A DNA stretch of 64,000 nucleotides from Allacma fusca (Eukaryota; Arthropoda; Collembola; Symphypleona; Sminthuridae): positions 52,315,067 to 52,379,066 of the forward strand of contig OX359245.1 of assembly GCA_947179485.1 (NCBI GenBank), written 5' to 3'. Below are positions 11,469-23,130 of this stretch, piece by piece (position 1 is the stretch's first letter; each line of letters begins with the position of its first letter). The notes under the pieces were generated by a model. It was given only the letters and a program-made list of their open reading frames with translations. It ran no database searches and was not told the DNA's origin. Made by a program: the position numbers and the translations under genes.

Positions 11469-12471
11469 ATGGCGGCTACAGCGTGGGTGTTTTCTTTCCT
11501 AGTGTCATTACTGTTGGTTTCAACATTGATAAAGGCACGAACCTTTGAAGAAGGTAAGCTAAAGAACCTCTTGGTTATGGAACTGAAAGCAAAGGGGTCC
11601 ATGTTTTACGTTAGCAGAAATTAAATCTTCCTAAGAAGCGTTAATGGTTGTTAATTGTGGATTACATGGGTTGTAATGATTTAAATTAGATGACGACCCT
11701 TGGCCCGGGAATTGCCCAGGATATCCTATGGCCAGATGTTCCCGTGTCACAAGAACTTGCAAGAGCACCAACGAATGTTCAAAAGGCGAGTTGTGTTGCG
11801 TGGCACTGTGTGAAATTAGATGCGCAAAACCTCGAGGAAACCAAAGTCTGCCGCGGAAGCGTCAACCAAAGCGACGTCGGGGTAAACAATCAAATCGAAA
11901 ACTAACTAGACGAGGAAGTACAACTCGGCGAGTGAGACCCAATCAACGAAGAAGACCAAATCGACGAGGAGGCGCAAATCGACGACGAAGACCAAATCGT
12001 AGAAGAAACGGAACTCGACGAGGAGGCGCAAATCGACGATGGAAACCAATTCAAAGAAGAAATACAACTCAGCGAGGAGGAGCAAATCGACGATGGAAAC
12101 CAATTCAAAGAAGAAACACAACTCAGCGAGGAGGCGCAAATCGACGACGGAGACCAATTCAAAGAAGAAATAAAACTCCGCGAGGAGGCGCAGCTAGACG
12201 ACGAAGACCTATTCGACGTAGAAATGGAACTCGACAATCACGTCCAAAACCTGCGAGCCCAACTCCATCAACCGGAACTCAAAGAACCACTACTGAAATG
12301 GATGAGTTTGATTACGAGAATTGTCAAGGATATCCTATGGCTAAATGTTTTGCTCCAGTCAGAAGACATTGTAATAAAACAGCAGAATGTCAAAAAGGGG
12401 AATCGTGTTGCCTGGCTTTTTGTGACATAAGATGCGCAAAACCTAGAGGAAACCGAAGTCGAAGTGCATAA
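11469..12471 (+). CDS. Secreted protein: WAP - Arg-rich repeat - WAP
   Basis: Join 11469-11553 and 11690-12471, 288 residues. Exon 1 encodes a signal peptide (MAATAWVFSFLVSLLLVS). The donor is GAAG|GTAAGC and the acceptor AAATTAG, with phase 1 preserved. Two four-disulfide-core (WAP) modules, residues about 34-75 and 237-280, each show eight cysteines in the order C-C-C-C-CC-C-C, for example CPGYPMARC...CKSTNEC...CC...C...C. Between them lies a strongly basic spacer with five 18-residue repeats of the type GGANRRWKPIQRRNTTQR. WAP proteins are protease inhibitors or antimicrobials in arthropod haemolymph and cuticle; the polycationic linker suggests binding to anionic surfaces such as microbes or matrix (inference). 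AATAAA at 12630 fits its 3' end. Ser-rich and Leu-rich frames on the opposite strand are shadows of the Arg codons. Confidence 0.82.
11890..12240 (+). repeat. 54-bp tandem coding repeat in the WAP gene
   Basis: Five in-frame 54-bp units encode the 18-residue Arg/Asn/Gly repeat. Two central units are nearly identical (both contain RRWKPIQRRNTTQRGG), which points to recent expansion or homogenisation. Copy number is likely polymorphic. Confidence 0.85.
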
Positions 12472-12859
12472 AATACACTATAGAGGACCGGCACTGTGAT
12501 CTGCTGATGATAAGTTCAAGATGTGGTTAGAAAATTAAAAATTAGCGTCCTTCCCCTAGATTTCAGATAAATTGAAATCTGTTCCAAATTAAACGTTTAA
12601 AAATTAATTTTGTGAACTTAATATGATTTAATAAAACATGCTGAATTGAAACCGATTTTAGCATCAGCACTTGAACTGGTTTCAGCAAAAATCAAAAATG
12701 TTTTAAAGATCTGTAATATTTTTCATGAAGATATAATTACGCATTTTCCTGGCATTTTCACAATAGCACTGTCAATCGGTAATGCCCAAAGAGATTGAAT
12801 GTAAAACACCAGGAAATCATTATAATTTGTTTGAGTATATTAATTATTTTATTCAGCCA

Positions 12860-13250
12860 ATTTGAACGTTTCTATATTTGCATATGGACGTATTTTATAT
12901 AAAAATCCAATTCACAACAGAAATCGTATTTGCTTCTACTCGGCAATAACAATTGATTGAATTTCATCGCTTAATCTGAATTGCCAAGAATTTTAAACGC
13001 TGTGACATGGGAGAAAGCTAAGTTAAAAACCCGTTGAATTTCCCATACATCAGCAACAAAATAATTTTGAAAAACTTAATTCAGGTTATAAAATTTGTTT
13101 GGCATCAAAATCTTCAAAGGTGCAGTTCTTGTCTGTATGAAATATTATATACTAGAAAATAGGGAAACCAAAATATTTAATAGCCTGTCCCTTCTTTGTG
13201 CCAGCTTTCTGTGGGGGAGGTATTTTGTAGCAACTCTAAAATCAAGAACG
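12860..13250. repeat. Orphan copy of the GR downstream flank block
   Basis: Shares strings such as AATTCACAACAGAAAT, GTATTTGCTT, TTGAATTTCCCA and TGTCCCTTCT with 32205-32590. The first part is also shared with 62990-63110. At the other two sites the block lies downstream of a GR copy. Here no GR coding sequence precedes it, so this is a remnant of a lost receptor copy or of an unequal exchange. Confidence 0.6.
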
Positions 13251-13499
13251 ACTTGCATATTCATTAATATTTGTTTTTAATTTCGGACATTTGTTCGGTC
13301 CCTTGTAAAATGTTTTCTCCTAGTAAAATAGAACTGACTATGACTGGAAAACGGCTCCGTTTGCCCCTTCGTGAGTAAATATTTATTTTTACGTTCGGGA
13401 AATATTGGGTCATGACCATTCGAGTTTTACTACATTAACTAATTGATATTATAAAGTCAGTGGACAGTAAGTGACATAAAGGGCTAAGACATTGAGCTA

Positions 13500-13850
13500 C
13501 AGAAAGGTATAAATAGCGAAATCCATAAGGAAGCAGGTCGAATAAGTATATAATCAAAAACATAAGTTAGCCAAAAAAGGTGTAAGTATTCAGAGATGAT
13601 ATAGGTAGGACAGGATATACATAAGTAATCATAGGCATGACGTCGTTAAAAAGGTATAAATAAGTAATCAAAGATTTTACGTCGAAATATTTTAAGTAAT
13701 CAAAGACTTTACGGAAGCAAATACCTCAAGTAATCAAAGATTTTACGTAAAAATACCTTAAGTAATCAAAGACTTTACGTAGCTATACCTTAAGTAATCA
13801 AAGACTTTACGTAGCTATACCTTAAGTAATCAAAGGCACAAAGTAGCGCG
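13500..13850. repeat. Minisatellite, 32-bp unit
   Basis: Units of the form AAGTAATCAAAGACTTTACG, followed by TAGCTATACCTT, repeat about eight times. The last three starts (13761, 13793, 13825) are exactly 32 bp apart and nearly identical. Upstream units are progressively degenerate, the usual pattern of growth from one end. Confidence 0.85.
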
Positions 13851-15521
13851 CGTTTCAGTAACGCTAAAGAGAAGAGGCATCCACGTTAGAGCCACTGCAG
13901 AGCTTAAATAAACTCAAGTAGCCCAGTAAAATGTTGAGGTTTTTATCACCCCTATTCGAGCTCTCGTTATTTTAGACGTTTATTATGTTATGAAAATTTA
14001 AGGCAAAAGTTCGTGCAAGGAAGTAAACTCATCCTTGCAATTCCAACGTCCATAATTAAATGAAATGATAACATATTTGTCACGAAGTACTCAATACTGG
14101 CTGAGCTGATAGCCAAGACTAAAATTTGACCTTAAATTCTCCTCGCGCGCCAAATAGCAGATCTTATTGCATAAAGCGCAAATACTTAAAATAATTCGTT
14201 GCATGTAACAACCAATTAAATGCTTAATCGGTAATCACAACCAGCCCTCCTCTATGTTTAACTTAAATGTTTGTGGTTGTTACAGCTGATTCCATGATGT
14301 CGACCTAATACTTACTACATGTACATAATATACTTTGATTACATTTGAAATCCAGGTCTACATTCCAACGGGTACTTACTTCCTGAGTAGTTTCAACAAC
14401 AGTTAAATATTTTAAGCTCCCACTGATTGTCATTGTCGTTATAAATACTTGGAGTCGTTCGTTTAACTCTAAATACTGGATTAATAGAATTGTTTGACGC
14501 GAAGATTTCGACCTCAATTTAGGACATTGATAATGGAAAACCTGCCAGAGTAACAACTATACAAAGAAAATATTAAGTTAAATAAGTTACAATCCAATCA
14601 GCTCTTTCGACTACAAGATTGACTTCTTGGGAATTCAAAGGGACCTGGAAACTTTCTTGTCGTAAAATCCGTGTGAGCACCGCAGGGAGCCAACATGAAA
14701 AGCAATGCTGATGGTCTCCTGATTCAGAAATTTCCGAAACAACGACAAAAAATTAACTGACTTGCTCAAAGTGACAGTCATGTTTCAAGTCTAAGAGAAG
14801 TTCCTGCAATATCCGCGATAAATTGGTGCATTATAATGCTAAAGGGTTTGAACGAGTTCCAAAATTGAATGCTGGAGTGTTTTTATTTCATGGTCACACC
14901 TTCTGTAATTTCTAGACCGATTGCTTGGATTCAATTTGTTCCTACGTAGAATAAAATTCAGTACAAGAAAATACCTCCGACTGTGTGGGTTGGTTTGCTC
15001 TTGGAGAACCTGGCGCCCCAAAAGTTACTACACACCTCGTATATGTATATGAGCAACATCTATGTTGAGGATTTCATGGTCTGTCCTAGATATTAGAAAT
15101 TAATGATTGTGCTTTAAATTCTGCAGTAATACATGTAATGACAGAAAATGATTACTTTTAATCACAACTTGGTTTATTACCATTTCTTGTTGAGAGCATA
15201 ATGCCCTGCGTTTAATTTCGTTCAGTGAGGATTGTCTTAAACGTTTATTATCTTGAAGGTACTTTTGCACTTAAGAAAATAGCCCGGAAATCAAAAACAC
15301 GGTAAGCTGTAGTGTCAGGTTTAAAGGAAGCATTCCAAGCTGATTGTGAATTAGAACTGATACAAAATTGTAACCTTCTAAACTAAGAGCTTCAAATCAG
15401 TTGTAGAACAGTATTGACGCCTTCTTTTTAGTTTAATTTAAAGGTACCTTAGGCTTATTCTCATTTTGAGCTGAACAAACAAAATTTTCACGGCAGTTTT
15501 GTTCAAGTTAGACTGTACAAA
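13851..15521. other. Intergenic, nothing recognised
   Basis: About 1.7 kb upstream of the intact receptor. Short frames (14305-14556 and 14839-15021, both minus) show no domain. Promoter elements of the receptor should lie at its right end, but no distinctive TATA box is obvious. Confidence 0.4.
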
Positions 15522-17125
15522 ATGGTAACATCTCATGGAAGCGTAACGTCCAGCAACGAAAATGCCGCCTCGGGAAAACGGATTGACAACAATTTCATAC
15601 CAAAAGACACAAATATTGAATCTTACAACAATTTCAAGGATAGAAAATTAGCAACAGCGGCTATTATCTTCTCAATAAATATAGGAATAAAGTTCGCAAA
15701 ATTTTTTCAAGGCCACCCATATACCTGGAACAACAAAACTGGTCGCGTTGAAGAGATCAAATCTGGCTGGCGATACATTTGGTTTTGCTTCCACACTATC
15801 TATGGTCTGGCGTACGTTTCCTTCGTGGTTTGTAGATTCATGCAAATCTGTATTCTTGAAGGAGGGACCCTTGCCGTGCGATTGTACATGCTATTTGTTA
15901 CTTCGTTCTACCTGATATTTCCAATGGAGCAGCTGGCATTAGCTTCTAAAACCGACGAATTCTGCACCTACAGGAATGAAGTCACTGCATTCCTCAAATT
16001 TTTTGAAGGTACAAAAATTGTGTACAATTATCGTTTTCTTGAAAAGCATTTGAAATCCCATATATCAATGAAAGGAATTCCGTTTTAAAGGGTCTTTATA
16101 ATTGAATCCATCTAGTATTTCAGAATAATAGTAGAACTAGAAGAAGCTCGCCATATGGACATTTTAATGTCATTTGAAAATAATTGCAAGTATGTACGTG
16201 CAGTTCAATTTTATCAGCTTAATATTTGGTACAACAGATGCATATATGCTGAAATCAGCACCCATCCCAAAACTTGTTCGAGTAGCTCCGTACGTCTCAG
16301 CAGCTATATGGACATTAATTTTTACAAATATAACTGGAATAACTTTATGCGCATACTTTCGACCGGAATCACCAGAATTCTTAACATCATTGATTTCGGA
16401 GCCGGAGTCCATGCATACAGGATGGAAAATGTTATTCACATTTTTTCAATTCTACTTTATCTGCTTGTTGGGTCATTCTGGAGATTTCATTCTACACTCG
16501 ATTTGTGGATTGTTGTGCCCAATTTTGGAGATCATCCCAGAATTGAGGTAGAATTTTTTTTAAACGAATGTGTTTAAAATTTATTAATAGGAATTTATAT
16601 ATAAGTTGTCACATTCAGTACCATGTCGTTACTGATTGTAATAGTTCCAGGGATTGTAAACTGACAACGGACCAACAGCGAACACCTGAACGGATGATCA
16701 AGATCTACAGGCAGTTGCATCATAGCATATCTCTTTATAACGAATGTTTATCAACATTTTTGATGACATTACAAGGACTCACCGTTCTTCTCGTCGTGTC
16801 TTCTTTCTCGGGGATGTTGCTTGTGGAAGGAGTACTGTCAGTTGTACTATGTTTGGTGGGCTTGGATATGCTTTTGATGATTTTCACTTTAGCCTATTTT
16901 TTATCAGAGTGCAACCATCGCTCTACGAATTTGTTGAAGCAATGGAAATATCAGGTATTAAGCTCCGGTAAGGAGGATAGAGCTTGGTTGACAAGGACTA
17001 TTCGAGCAACACCAAGTTTGAAGATTTATATGGGCAACTTGTTTTACTTTGATAAATCCTTACAATTCACCATAATCAAAATCATATTCGAGAGTACAAT
17101 TAATGTCACCCTGACTACGAGATAG
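15522..17125 (+). CDS. Gustatory-receptor-like 7TM chemoreceptor (intact copy 2)
   Basis: Join 15522-16008, 16238-16547 and 16645-17125, 425 residues with no stop. Exon 1 ends FLKFFEG|GTACAA in phase 1. Exon 2 follows ACAACAG and ends GAG|GTAGAA in phase 2. Exon 3 follows TAATAG; an AG 6 nt further (TTCCAG) would also keep frame. Hydrophobic segments: about residues 83-110, 119-140, 175-203, 224-262 (possibly two), 300-325, 326-353 and a last one after 400. The region before the last segment, SLKIYMGNLFYFDKSLQFTI, matches the GR pattern just before TM7. The terminus FESTINVTLTTR replaces the usual TY-x5-QF. All other duplicated copies in the window are broken, so this is probably the functional reference of the cluster. 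AATAAA signals follow near 17255 and 17300. Confidence 0.85.
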
Positions 17126-18204
17126 GCTAAGAGGATTAAACAAAATAAGCGTAGGAGTTGGGAATCCTTTTAGTTTACCACATAGTTGATTTGTGCGTTT
17201 ATGAAATAATTTGATTTTGCTTCAAATGTTTGCGACGTGCTATGTCCCTTTGAATAAACAATTTGATTTTGACTACGTCCGCATTACCTAATGTTACAAT
17301 AATAAAGATACATTTGATTTTTATTATTCTATACGTATTTTATTAAGTGGATAAGTTGCGCTCGAAAAGACAGGTATCCTATTATGAGTGTGTTTTTAAA
17401 GCGGAGAAATTGTTGCCCGAAGTTTATCCTATCTAAATATTCATGCACAAAATGCTGTACTCCAGGCTAAGGCTATAATCATAAAATTGGAACCATTCAC
17501 TTTCAATAAGATAAATCTGAAGAACCAAATTAAAATTAACTATTTCAAAATTGGATTTTTTAAAAGGTGAATGAGAAGACTGTAATATTTGTGAGATTCA
17601 GTATGCAGAAAATGAACTCCAACAATTGGTTTGTAAGGCCGGTGGCCAGTACATTTGTTCTTCAGTCTTGAATTGTTAGGCGTATGTATATTGGCTAAAA
17701 TATCTCAATTAGACAATTACATCAAACATCCATGCAGTATCACTAATATTTCCGAATTGTGTAGAGAGCTCCAAAGGACAAACTATCAGACGTTTAGTTC
17801 TCCAATTTTTAGAATGGAATTTATGATTTAAAGCTATATGTTCTACCTACATATGTACACTCATGAGGTTTATTTGTTTCCTATGTATGCATGCATCAAT
17901 TATTGGAAAAATCAAAGTTGCCGATTGTGAAAAATCTTTTTGAAGGCAATTTCCTATATTGATATGTAAACACTTACAAGGACCTATTTGTAGGTTAGAC
18001 ACCAGTCAAGGTTACTATGCGGTTTTATAAAAAAACATACATATTCACAAAGGTACCGACTAAAACACAATTAATTTAAACAAGTACTCAGATGGTGAAG
18101 ACGCAAAAAGCATTGGTGATTTAATGAAATTCGTTTAACGAAATACAATTCATATTTAGTGATGCCACTGAATACTCTTATTTGCTATTACAACGCCCAA
18201 TCAA
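17126..18204. other. Intergenic, nothing recognised
   Basis: Contains the receptor's polyadenylation signals at the left end. No other gene or repeat seen. Confidence 0.4.
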
Positions 18205-18720
18205 ATGACATCCTATTATTATTCTGCACTACCCCGCTTGTTTATTATAACACCATTTACAATTACAATGTTAATGAGTCAGGACGACAGAAGTGAAGTA
18301 TACATGTTACCGCTAGATTGGTGGATAATATTCAAAATTACATTACTGACCCTCGTAGGTGCAGTTAGTTCCCGGGTATTTGAGTACAAGATCAGGTCTA
18401 AATACAAAATGAGTGCATACATTTTGTACCAAAATATTTTGGGTATTTTTTGGAAACCTATTGCTGGAGTGCATTACGTGCACTGGGAATTCGATAAATA
18501 TTACACTTCTCATGCAGCTATTAGAATTCAATTTTGGAATTTTTGTGAAAAAATTATAATTCTGCTTCTTCAGAGTTATCTTAATACATTTTCATGCATC
18601 CGTTTTTTAACAAGAATATTTATCCGAAAATTTCGGATCGGATTTGGATCGGATATTCGATTTATCCGGTCGGATGGAAGCCTTAGGTATGGGAATGGGA
18701 GCGGGTACACTCAAGTTTGA
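18205..18720 (+). other. Unrecognised hydrophobic open frame, possible receptor relic
   Basis: 171 codons with hydrophobic stretches (WWIIFKITLLTLVG; KIIILLLQSYLNTF) and a basic YKIRSKYKM segment that loosely recalls RIRNKYKY of the copy-1 receptor exon 1. The last 40 codons run into a GATCGGAT-word repeat (18635-18690) and are not credible. It could be a decayed chemoreceptor exon or chance. No splice partner found. Confidence 0.25.
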
Positions 18721-18787
18721 GTAAATTGCATAAGGTACAAATACGAGTGGTTGAAACATCTCTACCTGATGTCGAAGTACATGAAAT

Positions 18788-19690
18788 CATACTTGCAGTT
18801 TTGTTCCAAAGTTCAAATTCAGTTCCATTCATATCCCCAAATTTGTCGTGCCGTTCAGTTAAGTTCAGTTCCCGTTGTCCAAAGCCTGTCGTAGTTCAAT
18901 TCAGTTCACTGCGTACTTTCCAGTCGTTACGTTCAGTTCAGTTCACTCTTGCAGTATTTTTCCAAAGTTCAATTCAATTCATTATATAATTTTCGGTCGT
19001 TCAGTTAAGTTCGCTTCATCTGTCATTTGCGAGCCAATTAGTTAAAGTCATTTATGATATATTTAAGTGACATTTAGTTTGATTTTTATAACTGACTTTG
19101 AACTTTTACTAAAAAACTATTTTTGGTTAAATGACTGATTAAATAACTGGTTTAAAAACACCGGAGTTTTAAAAGCAGTATTGATTTTGAGCTTTCTGGT
19201 AAACAAGTTAATAAATCATGTAAATATGTTTACAATTATTGCGCGTTTTAATTCATACAAATTCGCCCAAAATGTGCCAAATATGCGTTATTATATACAC
19301 ATAAGAAACCAGCTAACTATTTTTTGATTTGTAATTTAATGTCATTCAAATGAATACTCAAAAACCAGCGTGCTAGCTTTTGAGATTATAACTATAAAAT
19401 ATATGGTCATGCAATTTATAGATATATAGTTAATATTCGTGTTGCTTTCACGAATATAAAAGTTCATATTCAAACCTGGACTCTTAAGTTCAATTCAGTT
19501 CAGTTTGTGTTACTTGAACGTACGATGAACGTTCGTTCACATTCATAATAAGTTCTGCTGAGTTCAATTCAAATTCATTCAATCACAATTTTGCATTCAA
19601 CTAGTTCGTTCAAGTTCATTCAAAAACAATAAAAATATGGGCTAGTTCAGTTCAGTTCACCACTTTATGAACTGAACGGCTGCAAGTATG
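18788..19690. mobile_element. hAT-type element with GTTCAGTTCA words
   Basis: 903 bp with the 8-bp duplication CATGAAAT at 18780-18787 and 19691-19698, and inverted ends CATACTTGCAG. The left 200 bp and right 200 bp are packed with GTTCAGTTCA/GTTCAATTC words. The middle (about 19020-19480) is ordinary AT-rich DNA. No transposase. The iterated subterminal words are probably transposase-binding sites, as known for subterminal repeats of hAT elements. Confidence 0.85.
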
Positions 19691-20024
19691 CATGAAATAT
19701 TATTATTACAATATTGTGTTATGTTGAACACTTTCTGTTATTTCATGAACCACCTTAATTCAGCGCGAGTCTCCTTCATTGGATATCGTTACACGTTACA
19801 CGACATATTGTTTTAGTGAGTTTTACTGCAATTGGTATTAATCTTCTTGAAAGGTATGATTTTAATGAAATTTGTATATATAAAACATACAAATTCAAGA
19901 TTGTTATGTATTGCAATTGTAAGTGATTCATGTGTACAATTATAGCAGTATAGAACAAATCGATTGCTTGAAACTATGATGTTGACATAGATAGTTGATT
20001 TACCTTGTTGGGGTTGGACAGAAT

Positions 20025-21431
20025 CAGGGTGCCCAGAGTTTTTGATTCTAAAATCAGGAGTTTTATGAGAGTTTTTTAAAAATCAAAAATCAGATAAATT
20101 TCAGTGCAATTTATCCATTTATCTTTTCAATAAAACTGATATTTTTGAATCTAGAAATATGTGTTTCACCAAACTAGAAAGACAGTTTAAACTCCTGAAA
20201 GATTGGTAATGCTTTACTGCATGAGAAGTCAGGGCTAATTCCCCAGCTGTAGTTTTGTCATCAGTCGTCAGCACTTAGCGTTTTTTTTAATGATTTTCTG
20301 TGAAAATATACTTTTAAAAATCCCTGATTCCACCATTAGCACAACATGCAGCAATCCTACAGATGTTGCACCAAAACTTCTTGTCTACTTTGCCTCAACA
20401 CTTGGTAAAGACAACTATTCCTAGGCATTCCGAAAATTTAAGACAATTTTTACCGTTAACAACCAGAAACGAAATTGTCTAATTAAACTTTTAAAATGCG
20501 AGCATGTACCTATTAGATATCATAAACTGTTTTTAATAAGAGTAAGTCAACACTACAGCGCTGTTCCTCACAACTGCAGTGTTGATCATTAAGGTATTAA
20601 ACCTCGCAAAATGAATGTATAAAAAACATCGCTCCGTGATTATTTAAGGCTATCGCGTAGGGCGCTCCCATTTATTGTTATTACGGCTTTACTTCCTTTA
20701 TTGTACAGTGAATTTCCTATATAGTGGTTTCCTCTTAGACAGCATTCCCTTTATATGGGCACGTTTAAAATTTCCCTAGGATTACATTTACATTGCATTG
20801 TAGTAAGATATAGTGGCATCCCCATATATTGGCAGGTATTTACCCATCCCTTGGGAACCACTATATAGGAAATTCACTGTATTATGTTGAGCTCATTTGA
20901 CACACGATCACGTGGCCCGATTTCAACTAATAACAAAATCGTCCAAGGAAGTGGCATAAGGAATGCTCACAAAAATTGTGAAAAAATCGTAGTATTTTCG
21001 GAGCAAATGTCCGGAAAGTATAGAATTAATTTATTTTACGCACGCATACGCCGACAGATTTCAATCAACATCGAACCCATACGCGTTTTCGATATAAACA
21101 ATGTCAAAACAAAAATTTTGAACGAAATCGGTTGAGTAGTTTTGGAGGAAATCTACGGTACATAGAGACAACATGATCTTATAAGGGAGCTGAAGATGTC
21201 CTACAACCCATAATACATATGGGAAATCATTTAAATTCCCGTGTCTATATTCTGTTAGTATTGGAAGGGACTTTATGAAAAGTAATGACAAGTTTTAGTC
21301 ACTTTCCTCCGAAATGCCACAATGGGATTTTTTGTGTCAGCTACTTTGAAATCATGACTAAATTCAAGCTCAACAGGTCATCAGATCAAATCAGGACAGT
21401 CCTGATCAAATCAGGACTTCTGGGCACCCTG
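20025..21431. mobile_element. hAT-type element (CAGGGTGCCCAGA termini)
   Basis: 1407 bp flanked by the 8-bp duplication GACAGAAT (20017-20024 and 21432-21439). The ends are CAGGGTGCCCAGA, inverted. Subterminal words AATCAGGA/TCCTGATT occur at both ends. The interior holds an unrelated Tigger-type MITE at 20706-20879 and no convincing coding sequence; the frame at 20884-21135 is short and unrecognised. Confidence 0.85.
20706..20879. mobile_element. Tigger/pogo-type MITE (TATAGTGG words)
   Basis: 174 bp with TA on both sides and near-perfect inverted ends CAGTGAATTTCCTATATAGT. Ends of the CAGT...CTATA type with TA duplication are typical of pogo/Tigger. It is nested inside the hAT element at 20025-21431. 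A related family member is at 55740-56355. Confidence 0.88.
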
Positions 21432-21447
21432 GACAGAATGCACCTTG

Positions 21448-21775
21448 CAGAGGTAGAATCTTTGTAAATCTTCCTGGAAGATCGCTTTTAAATTTCCCCG
21501 CTGAATCTAACGTCCGTGCACGAAAATTCCCTGCTAAAATAAATCATCGGTTTTCGAAATCCTTGATGGCAAGCAGACTTTCCGTACAACATGTCTAGTC
21601 CCTACTAAAAAATGACAATGAATTAAAACATCCCTGTTCACACAAACAATCCCGCCTCCATTGTGTGTTTCCATGCCAGAATTTTTTTTCACTAGAAAGA
21701 ATCTTCCCGTCTGTAAAATTCAACTCTTTTCAAAATCCCTGTTTACGAACAAATCCCAGCAGGTAGGTAAATAGG
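21448..21775. repeat. Degraded copy of the CAGGGGT/GGGATTTT hAT family
   Basis: Starts CAGAGGTAGAATCTTTGTAA and carries TCTTCCTGGAAGAT and AATCCCTG words, in the same arrangement as 57459-57868 and, inverted, 7453-7714. The right end is decayed and no duplication was found. Confidence 0.6.
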
Positions 21776-22560
21776 GAAGGCAAAGTATATTATATTCATA
21801 TTTCTGAGTTCAAACGTAGAAAGGTAGCTATAATACTAATTATCACCAAGTTTCTACTATGACAGAACAAATTGAAAACATTTCAATTTCTAAGATTCAA
21901 TACAAGGAAACAAATTCTGATTTATGAAAAAACAGGCAAATGTTCACATATTTAGCTTTAAACGTAGACGAAAATTCTTCCGGTTTAGGCCCTTACGGCT
22001 GGAATCTCATATACATTTCAATAATGTATTTTACATTTAATGAATGGTCTTGAAGGACTCGTTTCAAGGTTGTTGTTCAATGTTTAGAGGTTATGATATT
22101 TCACTAAAGAATAAGGATATAATTGATCTTTGTTAATTAGAATAACGATTTGATTGGTTTTGAAAAACGGCATCAGGTAAGGAAAATCCAATAGTAATAT
22201 GCCGTGTTGGAACTCCGATAAAGAGAAAAGGCAACACTGAAGCTCGACTGCAAAGGAGAGGAAATTGGGATTTTGAACTGAGAGCGATTGACACATAAAT
22301 AAAACTCTTGAGCAATTGTTTAGAAGAGCTAAGAAATTAAAAGAAATTGAGACATTAAAATACTAAATACTGAAGATAAAACCTCCCTTCAAAGATACTT
22401 TTATATTCGTGAAGTTACACGTGTGGCAATAAGACAGTACCCCTCATATGCGCTTTAAATATAGATTTATGTGCGACGACTCCCTTGGTTACATAATTGA
22501 CATTGATATCATCATAAATCCTAAGGATAATTCTCATACCAAGACTATATTTAATTCATA
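21776..22560. other. Intergenic, nothing recognised
   Basis: AT-rich; short minus-strand frames at 22084-22315 overlap each other in two frames and show no domain. Confidence 0.4.
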
Positions 22561-22599
22561 AGTAACCATAAACCCAAACGTCTCAAGGCTAGTAGGTAT

Positions 22600-22730
22600 T
22601 CAGAGCTATATGCCTTTTTGTAGAAAAGGAAATTAGGAAACATTAATTATATTGAAATGAGTAGATGGGCAAATATGTTTGCCAATTTTTAAGTACAAAA
22701 ATTGATCCAATCAAAGTTGGTGGGCAACAG
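22600..22730. repeat. GR upstream flank block, left part
   Basis: TTAGGAAACATTAAT through TTGGTGGGCAAC matches 32630-32750 and, inverted, 49575-49700. The block continues after the CACTA-like insertion at 27041. Together they are the duplicated upstream region of the GR copies. Confidence 0.75.
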
Positions 22731-23130
22731 CCCAGTGAACCAATACCATTACCTGAATATCAAATAAATGCTAGGAGCTAACCAATGAAGCATTACTTTA
22801 ACATTAGGTTCCCATGATTTAGTAGCATTAAAATGTCCGCTTTCGTAGCATTCTCCAGACCGTCTTGAAATAGCGCAGGGCATGCATTGAACCACAAGTA
22901 ATGACAGATGTTGGAAGTAAACGTTATACTCGCCGTTACTTTTAATGTTGCCGCGTAATTGACAAATATGGTTGGTTTAATGTCAAATTCTTAAATTGAA
23001 ATAATCAAATACAGATTTCGGGTTCAAAAATTCACATTCATTTAATAATAATTATGCAACACAAAGTAAATACATACAAATGTTGTGATTTTAAGGAATG
23101 AATGAAACAATACGCCATCACTAAGCTACA

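Noticed and set aside
11902..12237. Long minus-strand frames, Ser-rich and Leu-rich, over the WAP gene
   Set aside because: They mirror the Arg-rich 54-bp repeat on the plus strand, which has a signal peptide, splice sites and cysteine domains in its favour.
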